From Sulfitobacter sp. SK011 (GTDB lineage: Bacteria; Pseudomonadota; Alphaproteobacteria; Rhodobacterales; Rhodobacteraceae), in assembly GCF_003352065.1 (NCBI RefSeq), contig NZ_CP025803.1, positions 2,335,574 to 2,399,573 on the forward strand: a DNA stretch of 64,000 nt, read 5' to 3'. Under the pieces are notes generated by a model. It was not told the origin of the DNA. It did not search any database and saw nothing but the letters and a program-made list of their open reading frames with translations. The position numbers and the translations under genes are program-made. This document shows, one piece after another, positions 26,998 to 34,746 of this stretch (the first letter of the stretch is position 1; each line of letters starts with the position of its first letter).

Positions 26998-27869
26998 TGG
27001 TAATGCGTCTTTCTATCTAGGACCCAGAACTGGAAGGCCGCGAGGATGCCGAGGATCGCCACCATCAGCACAGTCAGCGTCGCGCCATAGGCGAAATCGC
27101 GTTGCCGGAAGGTGACCTCGTAGATGTAGTACAACAGCAGCGCGCTTGAATTATCAGGTCCGCCCTTGGTCATGACGATGATGTGGTCAACAAGCCGGAA
27201 GGCATTGATCAGGGCGTTCACAGCGACAAAGATGGTGGTGGGCCGCAGCAGCGGAAACACAACATCAATGAAAACCCGAACCGGGCCCGCGCCTTCAAGT
27301 CGCGCGGCATCCTTGAGGTTGTCAGGCACCGCCTGGAGGGCCGCAAGATAGAAGATCATGAACAGCCCTGCCTCTTTCCAGATCGCCACCACCATCATCG
27401 ATGCCAGTGATGTTTCGGTGCTGCCAAGAAAGTTGATAGTCGGCAGCCCAAAGAAGTTCATGATCTGCGAAGCAAGGCCGATGCCCGGCGCGTAAAAGAA
27501 CAGCCAGATGTTTGCCACCGCCACCAGCGGCAACATTGTCGGCATAAAGAATGACAAGCGCATCAGGCCCGTGGCAGGCAGTTTTGAATTCACCAGCAAG
27601 GCCATGCTGATAGACAGAATTATGGCAAGCGGGATGGTCCCAAGGGCGTAAAGGCCACTGTTGGTCAGGACCTGCATCAGCTTGTCATCAGCGATCAGCG
27701 CCTCGTAATTCTCGATCCCGACAAACTTTGACGGACGGCGCGAACTTGCGTTGTTCCAAAGCGAATTTATCAAGGCGCGCACCGCCGGATAATGGGTGAA
27801 CGCCACCAGCAGCGAACACGGCAACACCAACAGAATAATCCCGAGGCCCAAAGGCAGACGCTTGTTCAT
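26994..27869 (-). CDS. Ugp-like ABC transporter permease, UgpA type
   Basis: A 291-residue MalF/UgpA-type permease. The first hydrophobic segment is LGLGIILLVLPCSLLVAFTH, and the EAA loop is LKDAARLEGAGPVRVFIDVVFPL. It is 86 bp downstream of the binding protein gene and coupled to the second permease. Confidence 0.85.
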   Translation of the reverse strand: MNKRLPLGLGIILLVLPCSLLVAFTHYPAVRALINSLWNNASSRRPSKFVGIENYEALIADDKLMQVLTNSGLYALGTIPLAIILSISMALLVNSKLPATGLMRLSFFMPTMLPLVAVANIWLFFYAPGIGLASQIMNFFGLPTINFLGSTETSLASMMVVAIWKEAGLFMIFYLAALQAVPDNLKDAARLEGAGPVRVFIDVVFPLLRPTTIFVAVNALINAFRLVDHIIVMTKGGPDNSSALLLYYIYEVTFRQRDFAYGATLTVLMVAILGILAAFQFWVLDRKTHYQ

Positions 27870-27955
27870 GACTGTCCATTTCTCTTCACGGATGGGTGGT
27901 GCCTTCGCGCACGCTGATCAGGGTGCGCGAAAGCGGGAAGCGTTTTGAGAACGCC

Positions 27956-29242
27956 TTAGTTGTAGTCGCCCAGAACCGCGTCGGCCCCTTCCTGCGCCTT
28001 GGCCAGCGCCTCTTGGGCGGTGCTGCCACCGGTCACAACGCTTTCGATCGCGTCAACAAGATACTGCGTGACCTTCGCACGTTGGAAAGTTGCAAATTCG
28101 CGGTAGGCGAAAGGCATCTGGTCAAGCGCCACAAGAGCCTGTGGCAATTCTGCGGCATAGGCCTTCATTTCCGGCGTCTCCCAGGTGTCGGCGCGCGGTG
28201 CGACATAGCCCGTTGCAATGCTCCAGCGGGCGGCATTTGCGGGTGCGGTCATGAACTTGATAAAGTCCATTGCCGCGACGCGCTCTTCTTCCGTTGTGTC
28301 ACTGAAGACATAGAAGTTACCGCCACCAACGGGGGCTCCGGGTCCGTCACCACCGGGCAGAAAACCAACGCCCCAATCGAATTCGGCGTTGTCATTAATA
28401 AAGGCAAGATTGCCGGTCGACGTCCAGATCGACGCGGTCTGACCTTCCAGAAAGGCCTTTGGGGTGTCGCCCCAGGAAATGCCGCCCGGTGCCATCACCC
28501 CTTCCGCAGAGAGCTGCTGCAGAAATTCCAACGACGCGACGGTGGCTGGTGTGTTAAGCCGGGCTTCGATCCCTGTTTCGGTCGACAGAACGTCACCTTT
28601 TGAAACAACCAACCCACCGAAAAGCCATGCCCCGCCAAGGCCAAGTGTCGGGATCCGTGTTCCCCACTGGGTCACGTTGCCGCTTGCATCCTTAACCACC
28701 AGCTGCTTGCCCATCTCGATCATCTCATCCCAGGTTTTGGGCGGCGTTTCAGGATCAAGACCAGCTGCGCGGAAGGCATCCTTGTTGTAATAGAAAACCG
28801 GCGTCGAGCGCTGGAACGGGATGCCATAGATTTTGCCTTCGAACGTCGCATCAGCCATGAAACCGGGATAAAAGCCATCCATCCACGCCTTGTCTTCCGC
28901 CGTGTTGGCAATGTCCGAGATCGGCAGGATCACGTCCTCTTCAACAAGCGTAAACAGATCAATTGCCAAAAGAACCGCAACCTGCGGCGGTTCGCCCGCC
29001 TGCGCTGCTGTCAGCGCCTTGGTTGTTGTTTCCTCGTAGTTGCCCGCATAGACCGCTTTTACGGTGTGTTCGGGGTTCTGCGCGGCCCATTCATTGGTCA
29101 GTTCCTCGATTGTGGCAACCGCAGGTGCGTTCACACCAACCGGGAAATAGAATTCCAGATCAGCAGCCTGCACGCTGCTCGCACCGCCAGCAATCAGGGC
29201 GCTCATCACCAACGGCATCGCCGAAGTCTGTCTAAAAGTCAT
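27956..29242 (-). CDS. Ugp-like ABC transporter substrate-binding protein, UgpB type
   Basis: A 428-residue extracellular solute-binding protein of family 1. The signal peptide MTFRQTSAMPLVMSALIAGG then ASSVQAADLEF has a clear AxA cleavage site. The mature part contains VYAGNYEETTTKALTAAQAG, close to the KGNYEET segment of UgpB, and GIPFQRSTPVFYYNKDAF, common to UgpB-like proteins. ATG 29242 follows GGAGGAGAAAACG; the in-frame extension to 29323 is rejected. It probably binds sn-glycerol-3-phosphate or a glycerophosphodiester (inference). Confidence 0.87.
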   Translation of the reverse strand: MTFRQTSAMPLVMSALIAGGASSVQAADLEFYFPVGVNAPAVATIEELTNEWAAQNPEHTVKAVYAGNYEETTTKALTAAQAGEPPQVAVLLAIDLFTLVEEDVILPISDIANTAEDKAWMDGFYPGFMADATFEGKIYGIPFQRSTPVFYYNKDAFRAAGLDPETPPKTWDEMIEMGKQLVVKDASGNVTQWGTRIPTLGLGGAWLFGGLVVSKGDVLSTETGIEARLNTPATVASLEFLQQLSAEGVMAPGGISWGDTPKAFLEGQTASIWTSTGNLAFINDNAEFDWGVGFLPGGDGPGAPVGGGNFYVFSDTTEEERVAAMDFIKFMTAPANAARWSIATGYVAPRADTWETPEMKAYAAELPQALVALDQMPFAYREFATFQRAKVTQYLVDAIESVVTGGSTAQEALAKAQEGADAVLGDYN

Positions 29243-29291
29243 CGTTTTCTCCTCCTTGTTTATGAAATGGGATACTCCCGATCCCAGTCGT

Positions 29292-30356
29292 TCAGCGCGC
29301 GATTGCGGCTGCCTTTCCGTCACTCTTCAAAAACACATGCGTCGATGCGCGGTCCCAGCCCACGGTAATTTCCTCACCTTCCTCGGGAACAGATCCACCG
29401 GGGTGCGACAGCACCATGCGCGTGCCAGCGGTCGTCATCAGATGGATCAGAAAAACTTTGCCCTCGTATTCAACGCTCTGCACACGCGCCTTCACCCGGA
29501 ATTCGCAATCGTCGCCGGGAAAGGTCAGGCTTTCAGGTCTGATGCCAAACTGGCAGGCTGACACATCCTGAACCCCGGTGATCTTGAGATTGGCAGGAAA
29601 GGCCACCTCGGACGATTCCAGGATATTTGTCGGCGGCGTCCCGATAAACGTGGCTGAAAATGTGTTGGCGGGATGCTCATAAAGGTCTTTCGGTGTCCCT
29701 ATCTGCGACACCTCCCCCGCGTTCATCAACACAACCCGATCGGACATCGACAATGCCTCGCTTTGATCGTGGGTCACATAGACGATGGTGATGCCCAATT
29801 TTTTGTTCAGAGACCGAATTTCGCTGCGTATTTCGACGCGCAGTTTGGCGTCGAGATTGGACAGTGGTTCATCCATCAGCACCAGTGGCCGCCCCGAGAC
29901 CAGCACCCTTGCCAGAGCCACGCGCTGCTGTTGCCCACCCGAAAGCTGCGCCGGTCTGCGGTCAAGGAGACTTCCAAGCGCCATAAGCTCAGCAACCCGG
30001 TCGATCTGCTTTTTCTTTTCGTCTGCCGGAACCTTCCGGATCTTCAGGCCATATGCGATGTTTTCCTTGATGGTCATATGCGGGAACAGCGCATAGTTCT
30101 GGAAGACCATGCCAAGGTTCCGCGCGGCGGCCGCCTTGTTGGTCACGTCCTTGCCGTCAATCAAAACCCGTCCGCCGCTCACTTCGTCCAGCCCGCAGAT
30201 CAACCGAAGCAGCGTGCTTTTCCCACATCCAGAGGGGCCGAGCAGCGTCAGAAAACCACCCGCCTCAATGCCAAAATCGACCTCTTTCAAGACCTCAACG
30301 GGACCCCAGCTTTTGCGCAGTTTCTTGACTTCGATGGAGACACCGTTTTCGTTCAT
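29292..30356 (-). CDS. Ugp/MalK-type ABC transporter ATPase
   Basis: A 354-residue ATPase with every motif intact: Walker A GPSGCGKST, Q-loop FQNYALFPHM, signature LSGGQQQRVALARVL, Walker B LVLMDEPLSNLDAKL and H-loop YVTHDQSEAL, then TOBE domains. It would act as a homodimer, unlike the GlpS/GlpT pair in this window. It overlaps the DeoR gene by ATGA, and the binding-protein gene follows after 49 bp; an ATPase gene placed first is less common in ugp operons. Confidence 0.9.
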   Translation of the reverse strand: MNENGVSIEVKKLRKSWGPVEVLKEVDFGIEAGGFLTLLGPSGCGKSTLLRLICGLDEVSGGRVLIDGKDVTNKAAAARNLGMVFQNYALFPHMTIKENIAYGLKIRKVPADEKKKQIDRVAELMALGSLLDRRPAQLSGGQQQRVALARVLVSGRPLVLMDEPLSNLDAKLRVEIRSEIRSLNKKLGITIVYVTHDQSEALSMSDRVVLMNAGEVSQIGTPKDLYEHPANTFSATFIGTPPTNILESSEVAFPANLKITGVQDVSACQFGIRPESLTFPGDDCEFRVKARVQSVEYEGKVFLIHLMTTAGTRMVLSHPGGSVPEEGEEITVGWDRASTHVFLKSDGKAAAIAR

Positions 30357-31132
30357 GCCAGCAATACCTCAATATCCGCGCTTTTCAGTTGGGCAAGACT
30401 GTGTTCATCCAGACCCGCGCCTGTGATGATGCAATCCAACTGATCAAAATTAGCCGTGTGGACGAAACCGTTTGTTGAAACCTTTTCGTGATGTGCCACA
30501 ACAATGTTTCGGCGAGATGACGCAATCGCCTCTTTTTGGATCTGACTGTATACTTCATCACCGATTGAGATCGACCGACGGGCGATATCAATGCCAGAAC
30601 AGCACAGGAAAGCGACGTCAAACGACAACGAGCGCAGCGCAGAAATCGCCAGCGTACCGGTAAAGGAATCGTTGGTGCCGCGATACGCCCCGCCGATAAG
30701 GTAAAAGCTCTTGATGTCCTGTTCCATCAACTGTGTCGCAATCCCAAGACAGGTCGTGACATAGTGACAGCCGGGTTTGCGATGGGCCTGAACCGCAATC
30801 GCCAGCGCGGTTGTCCCTGCATCCAGATACACCACCTCTTCGTCCGAGAGCATGTCGATGGCCACTTCGCCGATCCGCTTTTTCTCAAGGTGCCCGACGG
30901 TTTTGCGTTCTTCGTTCGAGAGGTCAGCAATGATACTTGAATTGATCATCACGCCACCATGGGTCCGCGTGACAACCCCCTGCTGGCCCAATTCTTTGAG
31001 ATCACGCCGGATGGTCACGTCGGACACGCCGAATTCCTCGGACAGATCCTTTACCCCAACAGAGCCGCGTTCTTCGACAATGCGTGCGATTTTACGGCGT
31101 CTGACGCCCGACAGATCCAGGGCCTCGCTCAT
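30353..31132 (-). CDS. DeoR-family transcriptional regulator of the Ugp-like operon
   Basis: A 259-residue DeoR regulator. The helix-turn-helix is RRRKIARIVEERGSVGVKDLSEEFGVSDVTIRRDLKEL, with effector domain landmarks YLDAGTTALAIAVQAH, LIGGAYRGTNDSFTG and LCCSGIDIARRSISIGDE. The ATG at 31132 gives the normal N-terminus MSEALDL; the frame is open to 31189. It is the first gene of the operon it most likely controls. Upstream is a perfect inverted repeat at 31199-31222. DeoR effectors are usually phosphorylated sugars or polyols, in agreement with the operon content. Confidence 0.87.
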   Translation of the reverse strand: MSEALDLSGVRRRKIARIVEERGSVGVKDLSEEFGVSDVTIRRDLKELGQQGVVTRTHGGVMINSSIIADLSNEERKTVGHLEKKRIGEVAIDMLSDEEVVYLDAGTTALAIAVQAHRKPGCHYVTTCLGIATQLMEQDIKSFYLIGGAYRGTNDSFTGTLAISALRSLSFDVAFLCCSGIDIARRSISIGDEVYSQIQKEAIASSRRNIVVAHHEKVSTNGFVHTANFDQLDCIITGAGLDEHSLAQLKSADIEVLLA

Positions 31133-31198
31133 TGGACAGACCCGACTAAATGTGACCGATTGCTGCTTTCCAAAGCACTCACCCCCCAAATGCTCTTA

Positions 31199-31222
31199 AA
31201 TGATCATACAAAGGTGATCATT
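31199..31222. promoter_or_regulatory. Candidate operator of the DeoR-type regulator
   Basis: AATGATCA and TGATCATT form perfect 8-bp arms around an 8-base spacer, 67 bp upstream of the regulator start. A further half-site ATGATCGAATT lies at about 31246. Autoregulation is inferred. Confidence 0.55.
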
Positions 31223-31427
31223 TTCGGTCAACTGCGATTTTTTATGATCGAATTGAGGGCGCTAGGCCCAAGGCATGGTTGTTTTTCAACGGTGCTGACG
31301 TGCCCCCCTTGTTGCTTCACCTGACACTCCTGCCAATCAACTTGTAGCGCGGCTATGGCACCTGTCGTTTTACGGCGGAACAACGCTGTTATTGTCGCCC
31401 TGCCAGCGAAAAGGTACAATTTTTCAA

Positions 31428-31895
31428 ATGCAACAACCTGATCAACTGCCCATCATCAAACGGCTTCGGGCCGGTGACGCGGATATGTTCGGCTCTCTGC
31501 TTGACCTGTTCGGGCAGGTCTTTGACGACATTGAAACCTATGGCAATGCCCGCCCAGGACCGGCCTATCGCATGCAGATCCTGTCACGCGACGAGGTGGT
31601 CATGCTTGTTGCGACAGAGGGCAAAACCGTTGTCGGTGGACTTGTGGCCTACGAGTTACTGAAATTCGAGCGCGAACGCTCGGAGTTCTACATCTATGAT
31701 CTGGCGGTCGCGCCCGAGCATCGCAGACGGGGCATCGCAACCCAACTCATCGAGGCCGTGAAAGCGATCGCCAGGGAGCGCGGCGGATGGGTCGTCTTTG
31801 TTCAGGCAGATCACGGTGATGACCCCGCAATAGCGCTTTACACCAAACTCGGCCACCGCGAGGATGTGCTTCACTTTGACATTTCACCTCGGTAG
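31428..31895 (+). CDS. GNAT acetyltransferase of the AAC(3)-I type
   Basis: A 155-residue GNAT protein. The acetyl-CoA loop is IYDLAVAPEHRRRGIATQLI (R/Q-x-x-G-x-A), with VVGGLVAYELLKFERERSE before it and VFVQADHGDDPAIALYTKLG behind; these match the aminoglycoside 3-N-acetyltransferase AAC(3)-I group closely in order and spacing. Family members inactivate gentamicin-type drugs, but chromosomal relatives in marine bacteria often have unknown substrates, so resistance is not claimed. It stands alone, 209 bp before an IS3-type insertion. Confidence 0.8.
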   Translation: MQQPDQLPIIKRLRAGDADMFGSLLDLFGQVFDDIETYGNARPGPAYRMQILSRDEVVMLVATEGKTVVGGLVAYELLKFERERSEFYIYDLAVAPEHRRRGIATQLIEAVKAIARERGGWVVFVQADHGDDPAIALYTKLGHREDVLHFDISPR

Positions 31896-32104
31896 AATGC
31901 CGCTCGACCTTGCTGTTCTCACCAAGGTATGGGTTGAGCCATCCGGCTCAAATGCGGCTCCAAACACCGACCTGACGCCTCGCCTCCGTTGTTGTATGGC
32001 ATTTCCGACAGGGTTCACCCATCAAGCCGCGTGGTCCGATACCGAACTACTGTTTCAAGCATATCTTCATAGAGCTGTGCTATCCAAAGTGTCCCCGGTA
32101 GGGG
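31896..32104. other. Region between acetyltransferase and insertion sequence
   Basis: No gene is supported here. On the minus strand a short reading LYEDMLETVVRYRTTRLDG followed by a stop looks protein-like but is too short to name. The last bases before the IS (32102-32104, GGG) are one copy of the target-site duplication. Confidence 0.3.
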
Positions 32105-33490
32105 TGGACCTGCCGCGCTTCCGTGCCGCCCCCGGTGCTCGTTTAAGCCACTTTCCTTTCGAAGGCGACCGGGCTTTTCCAGCCCAATGCTGAGTGCCTT
32201 CGACGTGGATTGTAGAAGCCATTGATGTATTCGAAGATCGCCATCTCGGCTTGCCGCTTGGTTGCCCATGACCGCCGCCAGATCAGCTCGGCCTTGCCTT
32301 GCCCGGTAGGTGAATAATTATATTCACCGAGAGGAGGGGTTTTGAAGAACGTCTCGACGGCCGCATTGTCATAACAATTACCTTTACCGCTCATGGAGAC
32401 TTTGAAGCCATGTTGGCGCAGGATCTTCTGGTAATCATGCTAACAGCATTGGCTGCCCCTGTCGCTGTGGAAGATGCAGCCTTTGGGTGGCGCTCGGAAG
32501 GCGATGGCCATTTTCAGGGCCCGGATCGCCAAGTCACGCTTCATGCGATTGCTGACCACTGCCCGGCAGTCGAAACGCAGTTTCGATGAGAGGGGGCCCA
32601 ACCAATGACACGCCTGGAATGCAGATCGAGGATCACCGCCAGATACAGCCAGCCTTCGCGCGTCCAGACATAGCTGATGTCGCCAGCCCATTTCTGGTTC
32701 GGCTGATCTGCTTTGAAGTCGCGATCCAGCAGGTTCGGGGCGATGTTGAACGTATGATCGCTGTCTGTGGTCGCCTTGAACTTGCGCGTTCTTTCAACGG
32801 TGATCGCCTTTTCGCGCATCAAACGCCCAACCCGGCGTGGCCCCACATCGATGCCGACCTCCTTCAGCTCTTCGGTCATGCGGGGCCTGCCGTAGCTACC
32901 CAGGCTCAGACGCGACTGTTTCTTGATGTGCGCCAGAACGATCATATCCATGCGCTGCCTGCGGTTGGCTGGACGGCTGCGGAACGCCCGCAACCCGCGC
33001 GGGCTGACATTCATGACCTGGCACAGCCGCTCTATCGGGAAGGCCCCGCATTCGCCATTGTCGCTCCGACCAATGGCGCGACATGGCTCATTCTTCAACG
33101 ACCCGAAACCTCATGGCTTTTGGCTCGCGAAGAACTGCCCTCTCGGCAGATTGCTGCGTACTCGCCTGTCGGGTAATAGGTGGCTTTGTTTAATATATCC
33201 CTCTCCTCCTTGAGGATACGGATCTCGCGACGAAGTCGTTCGTTCTCGCGCGCAAGCTCGCGATCCTAGGGCGAGACCACATCCGTGTCGCGGTGCGCGT
33301 TCACCCACTTGTTCAACGTCGAAAGCCCAACGCCTAAATCATCCCCAACTTGTCGCCGTGTCAGCCCGCTCGTCAGCGCAATTCGCACTGCATCCTTGCG
33401 GAATTCATCCGTTCTTCCTGTGCCCATAGTTCGTCTCCTTTGCTGCACATTATGCTATCAAAGGAGCGGCACGGAAGCGCGACAGGTCCA
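32105..33490 (-). mobile_element. IS3-family insertion sequence, bounded but inactive
   Basis: The element is 1386 bp. Its ends are imperfect inverted repeats of about 26 bp: the left end reads TGGACCTGCCGCGCTTCCGT and the right end, read inward, TGGACCTGTCGCGCTTCCGT, both beginning with TG as IS3 elements do. A 3-bp direct repeat GGG flanks it (32102-32104 and 33491-33493). Inside, on the minus strand, are orfA and orfB of an IS3-family transposase, both interrupted. It is inserted in the remnant of another transposase gene that continues at 33494. Confidence 0.85.
32143..33448 (-). pseudogene. Broken IS3-family transposase (orfA and orfB)
   Basis: OrfA begins at 33448 or 33424 (MGTGRTDEFRKDAVRIAL...) with its helix-turn-helix, then a TAG at 33268-33270 interrupts it; beyond it DRELARENERLRREIRILKE, the leucine-zipper part, continues in frame. 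OrfB runs from about 33098 with RLCQVMNVSPRGLRAF and [20 protein letters not shown] containing the first catalytic Asp, loses frame near 32600, resumes with HSDRGSQ (second Asp), meets a TAG at about 32440 and ends with DNAAVETFFKT (catalytic Glu) and RRRHSALGWKSPVAFE. All three DDE residues remain, but at least two stops and one frameshift make it inactive. Confidence 0.85.
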
Positions 33491-33493
33491 GGG

Positions 33494-33662
33494 CGTCCTG
33501 GTCGACCCTCGGGGTGAGGAGAGCATTGCAGCCTTGTGCCGCTGCGAAGGGATCGCCGAAAGCCTGTATCACTCTTGGTCGAAGGAGTTCTTGGAGGTTG
33601 GTAACAACCGTCTTGCAGCTGCTGTAAATCCGAAGGTTTCCTCGTCGAATTGCACTAGATAG
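33494..33662 (+). pseudogene. Transposase orfA remnant of another IS3-type element
   Basis: Immediately after the intact IS end the plus strand reads EESIAALCRCEGIAESLYHS then WSKEFLEVGNNRLAA, the helix-turn-helix part of a different IS3-family OrfA (usual form GEDSIAELCRREGIxxxLYYxWSKEFLEAGKRRLAGD). It stops at 33662. The upstream part of this gene is not recognisable left of the IS, so it is only a fragment. Confidence 0.75.
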
Positions 33663-33667
33663 GCAAA

Positions 33668-33847
33668 ATTCCCTGTAAATTGGTCAGTAACAAGGAAATC
33701 AGGCAAAGGCGGACCGCCATTTTGAGGCCACTGAGACATAGCGGATTCCGTCAGCTAGAGTGACCGATCCGGCGCGTCTGTGTTCGGGAACGGGTGTCGC
33801 AAGCCACCGCAATTGCCCGCAAATTTTAGGCAATTTGGACAGGGAAT
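33668..33847. repeat. 180-bp segment bounded by inverted repeats next to tRNA-Ser
   Basis: ATTCCCTGTAAATTG at 33668-33682 is mirrored by CAATTTGGACAGGGAAT at 33831-33847 (same arm with two extra bases). The segment has no coding capacity that I can support and ends 17 bp from the tRNA-Ser 3' end. It may be a small non-autonomous mobile element or an integration scar. Confidence 0.5.
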
Positions 33848-33863
33848 AAGGAAACAGGGCAAA

Positions 33864-33953
33864 TGGCGGATCGACAGGGATTCGAACCCTGGAGACGGTC
33901 TCCCGCCTACACACTTTCCAGGCGTGCGCCTTCGACCACTCGGCCACCGATCC
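33864..33953 (-). tRNA. tRNA-Ser (anticodon GGA)
   Basis: Read on the minus strand, 90 bases from GGATCGGTGGCCGAGTGG to a template-encoded CCA. The acceptor stem GGATCG pairs with CGATCC, the anticodon loop is CTGGAAA with GGA, the long variable arm typical of serine tRNA is present, and the T arm reads GGGTTCGAATCCC. Confidence 0.95.
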
Positions 33954-34026
33954 GTGAGCGGGGGTTTAGCGTGGGGCGGGGCCAACTTGCAAGAGGGAAA
34001 TCGGCACAAGCCCTGCGCCTGCTGTG

Positions 34027-34746
34027 TCAGCTGTCGAGATGAACATAAACGCGTCGGTTCAGCCTGCCTTTTTTCTCGATCTTGCCCAACCTCAATGCCC
34101 CGATCTCGCCTGTGCGCGCCACATGCGTACCGCCGCAGGGTTGCAGATCAATGCGATTTTCACCTTCTCCGATACGGATCAACCTGATGTCGCCTGCATC
34201 CTTTGGCGGCTGCACAGCCATCGTCTTGACCAGATGCGGTGCCGCCGCGAGGGCGGCTGCGGTGATCCAGTCTTCGCTGACGCGTGCGTCCACTGACACC
34301 AGATCATTCAGGTCGCCCTCAATCGCGTCGCGGTCCTGTGGCGCGTCCGGCATGTCAAAATCCAAACGTCCGTGGGTTGCGGAAATCTGCCCCCCCGTCA
34401 CGCCAAACGCGATCACGACAGACAACAAATGCAGCGCCGTATGGACCCGCATGTGTTTGTAGCGCCGGTCCCAATCAAGCACCTGAACCACATGCGCCCC
34501 GACCGGGGGCAGGCTGACCGGCTCGGACGGGACCAGAACAATAGTATCGCCCTCCCCTTTGACGGCGGTGGCGATGACAAGGCGCTTGCCATCCCATTCA
34601 ATCCATCCCGAATCGCCGGGTTGCCCACCGCCGGTTGGATAAAAAACTGTCGCGTCCAACACCAGACCGCCCTCTGCGGTATGTCCCGCAACCTGCGCCG
34701 GGGCATCGCGCAGATAGGCATCATTGCGAAACAGCATCCGGGTCAT
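34027..34746 (-). CDS. Alanyl-tRNA editing protein, AlaX type
   Basis: A 239-residue free-standing editing domain that hydrolyses mischarged Ser- or Gly-tRNA(Ala). Zinc ligands are seen in MRVHTALHLL (HxxxH) and LQPCGGTHVART (CxxxH); the N-terminal subdomain has VFYPTGGGQPGD, as in the C-terminal editing part of AlaRS. Size fits the AlaX-M/II group, which has the Gly-rich N-terminal part but no C-terminal extension. It overlaps the channel gene by ATGA and is the last gene of the block. Confidence 0.9.
   Translation of the reverse strand: MTRMLFRNDAYLRDAPAQVAGHTAEGGLVLDATVFYPTGGGQPGDSGWIEWDGKRLVIATAVKGEGDTIVLVPSEPVSLPPVGAHVVQVLDWDRRYKHMRVHTALHLLSVVIAFGVTGGQISATHGRLDFDMPDAPQDRDAIEGDLNDLVSVDARVSEDWITAAALAAAPHLVKTMAVQPPKDAGDIRLIRIGEGENRIDLQPCGGTHVARTGEIGALRLGKIEKKGRLNRRVYVHLDS

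Noticed and set aside
26167..27003. Long plus-strand frame opposite the UgpE-type permease
   Set aside because: It is the mirror of a permease gene with clear family motifs; the plus-strand protein is rich in His, Arg and Gln as expected for an antisense shadow.
31864..32193. Plus-strand frame between the acetyltransferase and the IS
   Set aside because: It overlaps the acetyltransferase end and runs through the IS end; composition suggests chance.
33699..34009. Open frames over the tRNA-Ser locus
   Set aside because: They cover a tRNA with complete structure and are therefore spurious.
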